Assembly: GCF_002994745.2 (NCBI RefSeq) | Contig: NC_037090.1 | Span: 35,273,001-35,337,000, forward strand | Length of the DNA: 64,000 bases | Origin: Rosa chinensis | Taxonomy: Eukaryota > Streptophyta > Magnoliopsida > Rosales > Rosaceae | Direction: 5' to 3' | Part shown: positions 11,597-23,544 of the stretch, piece after piece | Layout of the letters: every line of letters starts with the position of its first letter | Numbering within the stretch: position 1 is the first letter of the stretch | The notes under the pieces: generated by a model | What the model saw: only the letters and a program-made list of their open reading frames with translations | Told to the model about the DNA's origin: nothing | Databases searched by the model: none | Program-made: the position numbers and the translations under genes

Positions 11597-14500
11597 TATA
11601 TATATATATATATATATATAGTTTGTTTTGCTATTCTGATCATTCAATATATTTCTACTAATAATTTCCTACCACTTAATGGCCATAATGTGCCGGGTTC
11701 TTGTTGCTACAATATTCAAGTGAAAATTAATAGTTGCTCGAGTCAATAATTCAAATTTGGAATTTGCAACCCATTAGCATAGTCCGAATTGGAAAAGAAT
11801 AGAAGTCAAAGAAATCACGTCTGTCGTTTTCTAAATCCAAGTTGGTGCCGGCCATCAACATTTTAAATCATCTGACTCTGAGCATTATATATTGATACCA
11901 TCAGGTATTCTGGTTTAATATGACATAATGTTGAGGTGGGGCTGTCAAAAAATTCGAAAAATTGATGTGTAACAACTTAAATCAATATGATGATCCGATT
12001 AATGTCAGCTCAAAAATTCCTCCTTCCTCAAGGAGATGTCATACCTGCAAAATCCAGGTTAGTTAAATGGTTATCAATACCATGTTGATCATTGAAAAAG
12101 AAAATTACCTCATACCGTTGGTGTCAAAAGATATCCGGCCATATCGATGATGGAGTTCATTCAGGCCAAAGCCGTATCATTTGCTCTATCACCCTGATTC
12201 TTCTTTGGCACGCAAGATTTTCCGAATCATAATGCTTTTAGTCATATCAAATATTTCTTTTATTAGTTTAGCTAAGATTTTAGATTCTACTTAATTGCTT
12301 ACATTGTAACTTGAAGCCGGCCTGTTAGTCCGAAAGCATCATATAGTTGTACTATAAAACCTAATTGTTTTTTGGCCTAATTGATACTACTGGATAAAAT
12401 CCCTCTGTGCCTCACGTACGTCTCAAGACCCCATTTACGACTGGCAAATTGTTAGCGAAGTTGAAAACTGTGGCGGTTAAAGTTACAGTCTTCCAGATGG
12501 GAAGTTGATAATCCATGGTCCCGATGGACTTCGCCGTTCTTTACCAAAAAAAATGATTTCTTCCATATATCATTTGTCTCTATATAAGTGCAATCTTAGA
12601 AAATATGAAGATGTTGAATGCCATGTACCTAGATCATGCATGGAGTTTTTTCAAGTCATGCTCACCATTCTAATTTTGTAATACAAAAGGCACAAACTAA
12701 TTAAGGAGAAGACTATATGTGTAATAACAAATCAAACAAATTAATTGTAATAAATAAAGGGTTTTTGTCAATTTACCTGATCATCTCTAGAGTTTTTTTT
12801 CCCACTTACCCCATTAAATTTTTTTAAGGGAGGTTCTATTCATACCTCCAAAATTGGTATTTGTACCTCTCTCTTTTTCCAAATTATAATTGACTTTGTC
12901 AACTCATGCCAAATTACCAATAAAGACACAAAAGAGGGGAAAAAAATAAATTTTTTTTTTTTTTTTAAATTTTTTTTAACCCCACCCCTCCCCTCCCATG
13001 ATGTCAGTGAGGTCTAAAACTGTAACATCCACGATATCGGTTATTCTAGATAACCAATATGTCATAGTTCACAGACAAAAAAAAAAAAAAAAAGGTCTAT
13101 TCTTACCTTTACAAACAGTATGTTTTGATGAGGTAATTCGCAAAATTCTGAGCTGTGCATTGCCTATTATATTGCTGCTTGCGCTGTTTTTCCAACTCGA
13201 AGCAATTAGTAAATATGTGTCTCTCTCCAAGCTAAGGAGCATTATGTTGGACTGGTTTTGGAACACCATGACCACTTTCAATACGAGCATCTGTACCGAC
13301 TGTACGTTAATCATAATTAAGTGATGAAAACTTTGTATCTAAAAACTCAGTTTAATTAAAAATTTTGAGAATTGGGAGTAATATCTAAACATCTCAGATA
13401 GCAGTATACCAATGTGCTTCTATTCAATTGATTTAATGTAAAATACTGTATTGACTACCAAGTGGAGATTTTTTTTTTTTTTTTGTAAAGCTTAATTGTA
13501 TGAAGGGTAAAATAGGATTGTGAAATCTTCAAAAATTGAATGAGGTTCGACTGCTGATTTTGGAGGTATGAATAAAACGTAAAAGAAGAAGTTTTTATTG
13601 ATTTTATTGGACGATGGGCGTTGTGGGAAAATTAGGGGAGGTCTAGATACCAAATTGGTTATCTATAAAAGTAAGTTGGAGGTCTATTAAGTTGGAAGGT
13701 CCAAATGCCAATTTTGGAGGTATGAATAGAACCTCTATTTTTTTAATTCTCTCTTATTCAAAACACTCTAAGGAGGTATTGCCTAATAACTAGGTCTGCC
13801 ACTTGGTTTGGTAATTACCAAACCGACCGAATACCAACCGATGTTTTAAGTTTGGTAAATCGACTTTTTGGTAATCGAAACCGATAAAACAGAAATCGAA
13901 AATTACCGAAAAACTTTGTTTGGTTTTGGTAAATACCGATTCTACCGATTATCTAAATATTAGTTTTATATACTATAGTTTTTAATACACATACATGTAT
14001 ATTAAGAAATAAAAATAAAATTTTTCATAATAGTATGAACATTACTACATATACTAAATTAATAGTACATGTATTTTAAGTAACCTAGTCAAAGATGGTT
14101 AAAAAAATTAGTTTTATTGAAAATGACTCAAACCTGATGTCATATATACGAAAGAAAGCTATAATTAGGAGATGAGTACAAAGTTTACGACTATAAAATT
14201 AAAGAATCTAGTTTTGTTCGTTCTAATTTTAATTACAAAGAATCAATTGTTCTAAAGTTGATAATACCGAAAACTGAAATACCGAATTTGGTAGTTATGA
14301 TTAAAAGCCAAAAATTTTGGTTGGTAATTGGTAACTCAATTTTGAAACCAAAAGCTTTAGTTTTGAAGTTGGTAATACCTATAACCGATTCGAACTGACT
14401 GAGTGACAGACATACTAATAACCCATTACGGTTTTTCTTTTATTTTTTATTTTTTATATTTTTTAATACCATTTTACCCTCACACCTTTGTTACTTAGAG

Positions 14501-16682
14501 AGAGAGAGAGAGAGAGAAACCATAGGAGACTTCGCCGGAGCCGGTCACCGGTCTCCGGATTTAGATCACCGGCAGCCACCCACCTGATTTTTCTGAAAAC
14601 CTCTATTGGGGGCAATAGACGTCTATTGGCCCCCAATAGACATTTCGATTACCGAAATGGGAATTAATCTTCTTAAAATTACACAAATAAAAATTGATTA
14701 AAGAAAAAAAAAAAAGTGATTACATTAATTCAAAACGTCTATTGCCCCCAAATAAAACTTTTGGTAGCCGAAATAGGAACTAATATACTTAAATTTAGAA
14801 AAATAAAACTTTGATTAAAGAAAAAAACGAAGAGATTATATTAATTCAAAACGTCTATTGTTCCTCAATAGACATTCGAAACTTTTTTTCTTCTTCTTTC
14901 TTTCTGTCCCATTACTTTAAAAAAAAAAAATCTGATTTGGGCACCCACATCAATAGCTGGACGCCTTTCTCACCGGTGCTTCGGAGCTCCGACTCCGAGA
15001 TAGCCTACCAGGTGTTGGACTCTAGTAAGGTAGCTCCGATCAGAGCTACTTCGTCATCTTCAGGAGTGGATGCTGCTTCTCCGTTCAGCGCCGCAAACGG
15101 GAAAAAAAAAACAAAAAAAAAGGCCAGATCGCCGAAATAGACCAGAAGCTCGGGGCTGAGGAACCCATAAATAAAACTGTAACAGTCACTTATCTCAGCC
15201 ATCATCAATGTATCAGAGATACTACTTATGCCAACTTGCTCGAGCAGATTTCTTAACTTACTGCATTTTTCTGTATCGTTCCAATTCTATCAGATCGATG
15301 ACCTCTAAGGGACATGCTACTTGGTTTGGAGCTCCTACGTGATCGGGCAGGAACCAAAACAGAGATTTGAACTGGCTTTCGACCTGGAATTAATAGTTAT
15401 ATAGATAATGACATCCAAAACATCATTTTGGAAGTTTGATATCAGTTGTATGCCTTTGTGTAGGTATGAGGGCAGGGCCAGTGGTTTTTTTGACCAGACT
15501 GTAGCTACCCTTCCTGGTAATGAAGCACGCTGTGAGAATCAAACTGGATCGCCTGCTACAAACATTACTGCGGCTGCTGAAGAACTGCTAATGGATCTCC
15601 AAGTTGCTACGCCCAAGATTAATGGCTTCTTTGCAGCATCTAAGGAGGTAGTTAGCGGTAGTGGAAACACAACGGCCTATGGTGTGGCACAATGTGCCGA
15701 GACAACTACCGAAACTGGTTGCCAAGATTGTTTGAAGGTGGCATACACCAATATACAGAGTTGCCTTCCCGGTACAGGTGGTAGGGCAGTTGATGCCGGT
15801 TGCTTCTTGAGGTACTCTGCTACTTCTTTCTTCCCAGATAACCAGACTACTAATATCACGCCTTTCTTAGATCAAGGTACGCAAGATCTCTTACTTCTAG
15901 ATGCTTATTCAGCTAGTCCTATCATCCAAGTACTTTATTGAAGAGACAAGCTAGTGTACTGGTGGGTATGAGATACACTCATTTACAAATATTTGAACAA
16001 AAAATTACAAGTATTTGAACCAAAATTACAACATTGAGAACAAACGTTACCATATTCATTTACACTATTTACATATAGTTAAACAAAAATTACACCATTG
16101 ACAACGAATTTGTTCAAAAACTTGTAAAAATGTCGTAAGAAGTGTAATTACCATTATTAGAACTAAGATTACAACATTGACAACGAATTTGTTCAAAAAC
16201 TTGTAAAATGTCGTAAGAGGTGTAATTACCATTATTAGAACTAAGATTACACAAAGTAATAAGGATAATGTGTTTCTTTTTGGACATGGTTATTTTCATT
16301 AGCTATGCCCCCTCTAAATTGATTAGAGATTTATGGAGGGGAGATAAAAGATGTTTGACGAATTTCTTAGTCCTTAATTTAGTGATTGAAAAGCATAGTT
16401 AATTTTATGATATATTCTCTTTCAGGAGGTAATTCAAGAAAGAAGGCCATCATCATTGGAGTAGTGGTTGGAGGTGTAGCTCTTATATTACTCACTGTTG
16501 GAGTTTTGATCTATTTCAGACTTTCAAGGAAGCCCAATACGGTTCGTAGAGGTATTGTCTTGCTCACAACCATAGGATTTGAAGTTTCACCTTTGCGATC
16601 CTAAAGTTTGAATCCTAAATTTCGTTGTCTTACTGCTGTATTTACTGTTTGCATGTACTTTTCTTAATCCTATCTGTAAAAA

Positions 16683-16723
<41 letters not shown>

Positions 16724-18420
16724 CCTATCTGTAAAGCAGACAAGTTTTCATAAATGTTAATACAAAAACATCAAAGATACTGGACCTGTCTCTGTGTTTT
16801 ATGAATATATCCAAAAAATTCACATTGCCTTCTTTTCTAGGAGACATATTGGGAGCAACCGAGTTGCAAGGTCCAGTGAATTATAAGTATAAAGATCTGA
16901 AGTCGGCAACAGCAAATTTTAGTGATGCAAATAAGCTAGGAGAAGGAGGATTCGGGGACGTCTACAAGGTAAAAGAAAATACTACACAATTAGATGCTCT
17001 GTGAAAGATTTTAATGTTAGTCCTTGGTTACACATACTTTCTCAGAGTCTATTCAATTATTCTAGTTCTGATTGTATTATCTTAAGAACTTTCGTTAACA
17101 ATTACATCCTTGAACAGGCAACTCTAAACAATGGGAAAACAGTTGCAGTAAAGAAACTAGCTATACTCCAATCAGACCGGGCAATGACAAGTTTTGAAAA
17201 TGAAGTCAAGCTTATAAGTAATGTACATCACCGGAATCTAATTCGCCTTCTTGGATGTTGTAGCAAGGGACCAGAATTACTTCTGATATATGAATACATG
17301 GCAAATAACAGTCTGGACAAATTCTTATTTGGTAGTCCTCTGCTCCTAGCCCGGGCTAGCTCTAAATCTATGCATATAAACAAATATAAATAAAATGTGC
17401 ATATGATACATTTCAATCAACTTTAATGTTCATCTGCTTATTTCAAGGTTCTTCTTCTTCTTCTTCTTTTTTTTTTTTTTTCCATGGAAATAGGTGAGAA
17501 AAGAGGCTTTCTAAACTGGAAGCAAAGGAATGATATAATCTTCGGTACAGCTAGGGGTCTAGCCTATCTACATGAGGAATTCCATGTATGTATCATACAT
17601 AGAGATATAAAAACCAGCAACATTCTCTTGGATGATGGTTTTCAGCCAAGAATTGCAGATTTTGGGTTGGCAAGGCTTTTACCTGAGGATCAAACTCATC
17701 TTAGTACCCGATTTGCAGGAACATTGTAAGCTGCTAAAATACTTATCTATATTTCATCACTTCCAGTACTAGCTCTAATGTAAACAACCATGAAGGCCTC
17801 AATCCCTCAAGGAGTGATACTTGAAGCTCATCTCTTTTTAACATTAATTTGATGTTGTGTGACAGAGGATACACAGCACCTGAATATGCACTCCATGGTC
17901 AATTGTCAGAAAAGGTGGATACCTATAGCTATGGAGTAGTAGTCCTTGAAATTGTAAGCGGCCAAAAGAGCTGTGAAATCAAATCTGATACTACGGGTGA
18001 ATTTCTCCTCGAAAAGGTAACTTCAAAACTCTATATCCTTCTTTTAGTCTTATAGTACCTGATGATGATGCACACCTCACCTTTTATCACATTAATGGCT
18101 AGGCCTGGAAACTCTATGAGAACGGCCAGCACTTGGAGTTGGTCGATGAAACATTGGATCCCAACGATTATGAAGCAGAAGATGTGAAAAAGATGGTTGA
18201 GATTGCTCTAATGTGCACTCAATCATCACCTGCTTTAAGGCCAACAATGACTGAAATTGTTGTTTTACTCAAAAGCACAGGCTCTTGGGTAAATAGGCCG
18301 CTTACTAGGCCTGTGTTTGTTGATTCTGACCATAAAAGAGTACGGGTGGACACGTCAACTTCTACTGGTTCCTCATCATCCAATGCTACCGCATCCATCT
18401 CTCAATTTTCAGGTCGCTAA
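10098..18420 (+). CDS. cysteine-rich receptor-like protein kinase (DUF26 type, CRK2/CRK3 clade)
   Basis: Eight exons join in frame to 657 aa: 10098-10489, 15464-15876, 16426-16551, 16841-16968, 17118-17331, 17494-17725, 17866-18016 and 18103-18420, all with GT-AG introns. I chose the ATG at 10098; the GTG before it is not a plant start. Residues 1-30 are a signal peptide. Two Gnk2/DUF26 domains follow, each with C-X8-C-X2-C (C92/C101/C104 and C208/C217/C220). A membrane segment lies at about 276-300. The Ser/Thr kinase keeps the glycine loop GEGGFG (344-349), K365 in VAVKK, HRD (460-462), DFG (480-482) and APE. CRKs are plasma-membrane receptors in stress and pathogen signalling; the ligand is unknown. 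Intron 1 is about 5 kb because of transposon insertions. All key residues are present, so the gene is probably functional. Exact clade assignment is from memory of family sequences. Confidence 0.9.
11211..11245. repeat. (TA)n microsatellite
   Basis: About 13 uninterrupted TA units lie in CRK intron 1, directly next to the hairpin element that starts at 11246. Confidence 0.85.
11246..11552. repeat. hairpin (fold-back) element flanked by TA-rich microsatellites
   Basis: The two halves are imperfect inverted copies. 'aatgtatagatcagctctac' near 11278 pairs with the inverse near 11450, 'aactgcaatttac' near 11337 pairs with 'gtaaattgcagtt' near 11396, and outer ends 'tacag...ttgctcaggtgcgg' pair with 'ccgcactcaagaagggctgta'. 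Arms are about 130 bp with a short centre. It is bounded by (TA)n on the left and (TATG)n/(TA)n on the right, as in Micron-type elements that sit in TA microsatellites. The transcribed intron could form a long hairpin RNA. Confidence 0.6.
11553..11620. repeat. (TATG)n and (TA)n microsatellite
   Basis: Repeated TATG/TGTA units pass into (TA)n at the right side of the hairpin element in CRK intron 1. Open frames here encode only simple Tyr/Ile/Thr repeats and are not genes. Confidence 0.85.
12828..13736. mobile_element. MULE-type MITE nested in the intron element
   Basis: The terminal inverted repeats are nearly perfect over about 28 bp, with the core GAGGTTCTATTCATACCTCC at the left and its inverse at the right end. 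The element is flanked by a perfect 10-bp duplication, ATTTTTTTAA (12818-12827 and 13737-13746). It is 909 bp with no coding capacity. It interrupts the outer element between 'ccattaa' and 'ttctctc'. Confidence 0.8.
13791..14414. mobile_element. hAT-type non-autonomous element
   Basis: It begins TAGGTCTGCCACTTGG and ends with the near inverse ...GAGTGACAGACATA. It is bounded by a perfect 8-bp target duplication, CTAATAAC (13783-13790 and 14415-14422), the hAT hallmark. The 624-bp inside is full of 'ggtaat..accga' repeats and has no transposase. It is nested in the same intron element as the MULE-type MITE. Confidence 0.8.
14600..14880. repeat. palindromic 'GGGGGCAATAGAC' repeat zone
   Basis: Units of 'tctattgggggcaatag' recur. 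At 14608-14634 two of them form an almost perfect palindrome, GGGGGCAATAGAC facing GTCTATTGGCCCCC. Related units occur at 14735-14755 and 14850-14875, and again in the element at 51990-52250. Confidence 0.75.
16097..16254. repeat. 79-bp tandem duplication in CRK intron 2
   Basis: Two adjacent copies of a 79-bp unit starting 'attgacaacgaatttgttc' lie at 16097-16175 and 16176-16254. They differ by a few bases (for example aagaagtg against aagaggtg). The minus-strand open frame here is just this repeat translated twice. Confidence 0.8.
16690..16722. repeat. (AAT)n microsatellite in CRK intron 3
   Basis: About ten aat units precede a second copy of 'aatcctatctgtaaa', which also stands just before the array. 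The duplicate CRK locus has only one copy and no array. Confidence 0.8.
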
Positions 18421-18451
18421 ACTTTGTGGGAAGACGGTGTGTGTGTGTGTG

Positions 18452-18524
18452 TAATGGAACTGCATGTACATATATATGGGTGCCAGTATAATGGCACTGC
18501 ATGTACATATATATGGGTGCCGTT
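18452..18524. repeat. 37-bp tandem duplication in the CRK 3' flank
   Basis: The unit beginning 'taatggaactgcatgtacat' occurs twice in a row, 37 bp apart. The duplicate locus at about 45695-45730 has one copy, so the duplication followed the segmental duplication or was lost there. It directly follows a (GT)n run. Confidence 0.75.
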
Positions 18525-21344
18525 TTATTCTCTTCAAACTTTGGGGTTTGGATTTAAAATTCTCTATCCGTATTTGAAAATAGTCTTCAACAATTTTTAC
18601 TATTAGTGAGTTTCCTCACCATGTTTTGTCTAGAAATTAAAGCCTAATGGCTGAACTATGTAAATATTAATTTTGCACTTGCTGTGATTGCTGTGAAATT
18701 ATATGTTTTAGTAATGCATAAACTAGGCTTCTTTCTATGCCAAAGGTTGCAAGGTTTACTCTCATAGCCTAATTATAAGGATTAGGTGTTTCAAGAATTT
18801 GGTGGATTAATTGGAAGAAAGCTACTATTCTCAGGCTCGATCCACTTTGGATGACATGAACGCTGAGACGTTATTGAGCTGTCTCCACTTCTTAGTACTG
18901 TTCCCAAGGCTTTTGGAAATTCTAATCTCGAGATAGCTAGCTCAAACCTTTCACTATTATATGGGAAGGGTGGACATGCAATTGGATACGGACTCAGAAC
19001 CAAAATTTAAATTATTCAGCTCACAGTGCAAATTATAGAGGAAGAGTGATGAACATTAGTGAAAAGTATAACTAATTAAGCGCAAACAATAGCCTCGCTA
19101 AATGACAGCATTATACTGAGACAGCTAATTAGTTATACATATTACATATTACATATTAAACCAACCAAAACCAAAGTTTCCATCTGAAGCATACCTTATA
19201 GAAAAACAAGTTTCATTGGGAACGGAACTTGCATGGAAGATGACATGCATATATCGGTTTAAAAGCAGAGTAAAACTGTTTCTGCATAAATAGATACGTC
19301 TACTTTAGTTCTTCACAACTCCACATACATTGTGATTCTCTTACGGATTAAATATCTAGAGATTCTTACATTTTTGTTATTTTGTATGTATATTCTCTTA
19401 ATTCGTGTTCTTGTATCATCAGTTCATGAACATCTCACCTAGTGGCTAGAGAGAAACTATAACAACAATTCCTGAGGTATCCAAAGTTGTGAAGTTGTAG
19501 TTGACAGGCAGAGAGTTGAATCAGTAAAAAAAGAAGTGATGCGATTTGAATGAGAACTGAAAAGATGACAACGGGAATCTGAATCATTTCAAGAAACAAC
19601 GGTGAAAGAGTAACCTGGGTATCCACTGCTGAAAAGTCATCTTAAGAACGAAACTGCCCTGGCTTCTCAATGCAGATTTGGTGACCTTCTGAAAATACCA
19701 GATAGAACAAACTGTTTAAGGGGATATATGTATATAGCTCAACTGAAATTGCTTTATGAATAAGAAATGCACTTCAAAGCCAACTGTTGCCTCTGAAAAT
19801 CACCTTGGCCAAAATAGCCGAGAGATCAAGGAACAAACGTCCTTCTCAATGAATATATTGTGGGGCGTGCCAGCACACGGCCAAAAGGCCAAGTGTGCAA
19901 TTGTAGATGTAGTAGATGTAGTGCGTGTGTTCTGACTCCGTCGAGCGACTGAAAGCCGAGGAAGGAACAATCTCAGCTGAGGATTCGATGCCTTGGAAAC
20001 AAGGACTTTCGGGTTGTTCAATGGATGAGTCGCAAATAGTGATTGGTAACCGAAAAATTACGTTAAAACTACTCCTAGTGTAAGAAATAAACACAATAGT
20101 AAAAGAGCAAGGAAGTAAACTCTAAATTAAGTGCAGAAAAATAAAGAGCAATAAAGTAAATCGCAAGAATTAAAAGAACGGTAACGTAAAGAGCGAAAAG
20201 ATAAATGGCTTAAAGATAAAACTATCAACTATTACCAAAAAGTAGCAAATGAAACAATTGAAATCATACCAGGTTACAAGGAAAACAAAGGAAAATGACT
20301 TGAACTAGTAGAGCTAACAACTAAGAATTGAAAAAAAAACAATGAATCTAATCTGGAGCTAAGAAAAATAAAATGAAACTCATGATGGAGTTTTGGCTGG
20401 AGTTGTGTGCATGTCCCTTGATCTGTTGATTGCTTTTTTATATAGAGGCTGAAGTGGTTGAGTCCTTCTTTCATGCAACTGCCTTTACTTCAATTCAATT
20501 GACGCCCCGGTTTAATTGATGCATTAGAATACTTCAACAAATAGAAGTGTGGTTCTCATGTGACAAGTGGCCTGTCAATTATCATGCATCAACCTTCCAA
20601 CGTCTTATAATATTATACATGATTAATCAACATTGATCAATTTGTTAATTAGCACTGCACCACGTCTTTGCTGAAGAGTCCTAACTGATCCTTGAAGCCA
20701 ATTAAAGTCCTTTATCTTTCATATCTCTCTCTTTGTTTCGATAAGTATATACCACTGGCCAATTCTAACCCAAACTCCTAGATTGTTGCGTGGAGTTATC
20801 ACATACGAGAGATACTTCTAACATGCTTCCTCTAACCTCTTCAGATAAAGATGTTGATAATTAGAAGATTGCTAATAATTGTTAGGAGTCTCTCTCCAAC
20901 AGTTATGATTTGACGAAATGGAGGTTGATAAACCTGGTGCATGTAAACACCAACACAGCAATTGCTAACGCAGTGTAAACCTCTCCACTATGGAAACTTC
21001 ACTGCGTGGCTTGTGACGTAGCCAACACGAGAAAATAAATCCACTCTGAATCAATGTGTTTACAGTAAACAAGTAGTGATGTTTATAACAATCACATTCA
21101 CCAGCAACACAGCTAACTTGATTTACAACGGATCTAACTTTCTTTTCAATCAACACAATATCTAAACAAGTCTATCTTCCAATCATCCATGATATCAACG
21201 TCCCACTGATCTTGAGACTAAGGTGCAAATGAACATAGTATGCAAGGAGAATGAATAATATGCAAAGAGAGTTTTGCAAAAACGATTTTTGATAACTTAA
21301 CCACCAAAGAGAAATACTACACAAATACTCCAAAAACCCTGACC
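18525..21344. other. non-coding 3' flank of CRK; left part duplicated at 45700-49790
   Basis: 18525 to about 19670 is closely similar to 45730-46316 plus 49255-49790, so it belongs to the segmental duplication. From about 19700 to 21344 the sequence is single-copy in this window and AT-rich. Its open frames are short and show no motif I recognise. I see no gene here. Confidence 0.6.
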
Positions 21345-21560
21345 TGTTTAAGAATAATAGAATTGAGAGAGATTGATGAGAGAACTGTGTTTCATTATTG
21401 AGAATAGGAGCCCTATATATAGGGATTACAAAGTACATGTTATAACGTTACAAGGAATACTATTCCGAATAGGACTAGGAATTCTAGAACATTCTCTCAT
21501 ATTACAACCATGAAACTATCCTAGTTTGATTAGGCACACAAAGTCGATTTTCCTTCAACA
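21345..21560 (-). repeat. 3' LTR of Copia-B
   Basis: On the minus strand it begins TGTTGAAGG directly after the purine run 'caagggggag' and ends ...ATTCTTAAACA. Length is about 216 bp. It contains 'ctatatatagggctcctatt', shared with the other LTRs of this family. The end point is a best estimate. Confidence 0.6.
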
Positions 21561-21830
21561 CTCCCCCTTGTGCCACTCAAACTTGGTGGTGACGCTTCAT
21601 CTGTTGCCTCGTTAAAAACCTTGCTCAAGTGAAAAACCCTGTGGGACAAAAACAAGCTCGAGGAGGAGAAAAAGAGTACAATACGTCCTTCACTCTTAGA
21701 GAACGAACATGTAGACATCATAACTCCCCCTGATGTCGATATCTCCCCCTAATTGCTACAATCATGGGAGTTCGGATAACTTTCTCAATCCGATGCTCTT
21801 CAAATTTTTCTCGAATGTGGATTTAGGTAA

Positions 21831-23540
21831 CTACTTAGTGAATAAGTCCGCTACATTATCCTCTGATCGGATTTGATTCACTTCAATCTTTAGAAGTGAT
21901 TGTTGTTGCTGATTATAAAAGAATTTAGGCGATATATGCTTGGTGTTATCGCCCTTGATGAAACCTAGCTTCATTTGCTCAATACAAGCTGCATTATTCT
22001 CATAAATGCATGTAGGTTCATCCGTGGTAGACTTCAAACCACAACTTCCTTGAATATGTCTAATTACAGACCTTAGCCATATACATTCATGCACGGCTTC
22101 ATGTAGAGCAATAATCTCTGCATGATTTGAGGAAGTAGCAACAAGGGTCTGTTTTGTAGACCTCCAAAATATCGCAGTGCTTCCTATGGTAAAGACATAA
22201 CTCATTTGGGAGCGACCTTTGTGAGGGTCAGAGAGGTATCCTGCATCAGCAAAACCCATTAAAACATCATTGTCGTTTTGATGTAAGAGAGGTGGGTGAG
22301 GCCGGTCACCTTTAGTGGTGGCGGCGATGCTGGCGGCAATATGGCCGGCTATGGTGTTATGGTGGATGGTGGACGGTGACCCCATGCCTAATGGGGTCCG
22401 ATCCCATTCTTCCGTCATTCCTCTTCTCTCTGCCCATATCAATCATACCTCTTAGGTATTGAAAGATTGTCTTTACACCAATCTAATGGCAGCGTGTTGG
22501 CATGGAGCTATGTCGAGCTAGCAAGTTCACTGCGAATGAGATGTCTGGTCTTGTGCATTGAGCTAAGTACAATAATGCGCCTATTGAACTTAAATAGGGC
22601 ACTTCGGCCTCTAATAATTCTTCGTCCTCATCATTTGGATGAAACGGATCTTTTCCAGGCTCAAGCCTACGACCAATTATGGGAGTACTCGCAGGCTTTG
22701 CTTTATCTTCATTAAAGCACCTTAGAATTTTCTGTGTATATGCAGACTAATGGATCAAAATTCCATCACTACGGTGCTCGAATTCTAAACTAAGAAAAAA
22801 CAGTGTTTTCCCAAGATCTTTCATCTCAAATTCGGATTTTAAGTATTTAGCAGTTTCCTTTAACTCATCTAGAGTTCTAATTAAGTTCAAGTCATCGACA
22901 TAAACTGCTACGATTGCAAATCCGAAACTTGTTCTTTTAATGAACACGCATGGGCATATTTCATTGTTAATATATCCCTTCCCAATCAAGTAGTCACTTA
23001 GACGGTTATACCACATTCTTCCGGATTGTTTTAATCCATATAGTGAGCATTTTAATCTTATTAAAAACGCGCTCCATGGTATAGAGCCACGTTACTTGGG
23101 TAATTGAACTAGAACTTTCATATATATCTCTGAATCTAGATCCCCATAAAGATATGCTGTAACCACATCCATAAGCTGCATGTCAAGTTTTTTGGAACCT
23201 ACCAAACTGATAAGGTAGCAGAATGTTATAATTTCCATTACGGGAGAATACGTCTCCTCGTAGTCAATTCCAGGGCGTTGTGAGAAACCTTGCGCCACCA
23301 GGCGAGCTTTATATCTAACCACCTCATTTTTCTCATTACGCTTTCTAACAAAGACCCATTTATGGCCAACAGGTTTTACATCTGAGGGTGTCTACATTAT
23401 AGGCCCAAATACCTTTCTCTTTGCTAGTGAATCTAATTCAGCCTGGATCGCATCTTTCCATTTAGGCCAATCCGCTCTTCGTTGACATTCTTTGACAAAG
23501 CGAGGTTCGATATCATCATATTCTATTCGTTTGGAGTACA
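21831..23540 (-). pseudogene. Copia-B reverse transcriptase and RNase H remnant
   Basis: Reading down from 23540, a DDIEPRFVKECQRRADWPKW block leads into RT. The conserved [10 protein letters not shown] segment is near 23150, and the catalytic VYVDD motif is intact at about 22890. RNase H (VLMGFADAGYLSDPHK ... NHAEIIALHEA) is open from 22442 to 21831, ending near 'EDNVADLFTK'. Several frame breaks and stops separate these blocks. RNase H carries an extra Thr/Ala/His-rich insertion before VLMGFAD. The enzyme would copy element RNA into DNA; here it is inactive. Confidence 0.8.
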
Positions 23541-23544
23541 TGTC

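Larger units (their letters stand above)
12759..15166. mobile_element. MULE-like non-autonomous element in CRK intron 1
   Basis: The element begins GGGTTTTTGTCAATTTACC and ends ...GGCTGAGGAACCC. It is flanked by the 9-bp direct repeat ATAAATAAA (12750-12758 and 15167-15175), the size expected for Mutator-type insertion, though AT-rich. Its left arm (ttaccccattaaattttttt ... cactctaaggaggt ... ttgttacttagagagag ... accataggagacttcgcc) matches the inverted sequence at 52380-52620, so the two belong to one family. Two later insertions lie inside (12828-13736 and 13791-14414). No transposase gene is present. Without the nested DNA it is about 0.86 kb. Confidence 0.65.
21345..23540 (-). mobile_element. 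Copia-B: 3' half of a Ty1/copia element
   Basis: On the minus strand this holds the end of integrase/linker, reverse transcriptase, RNase H, a polypurine stretch (aagggggag) and a 3' LTR. The 5' half is missing. At about 23540 it meets the gag of the plus-strand Copia-C head to head. It is the same family as Copia-A. Confidence 0.8.

Noticed and set aside
11458..11749. Frames with Tyr-Ile/Thr-Tyr runs
   Set aside because: Pure translation of TA and TATG microsatellites.
16097..16254. CRISPR-like direct repeats
   Set aside because: Only two adjacent 79-bp copies without spacers, in a plant intron.
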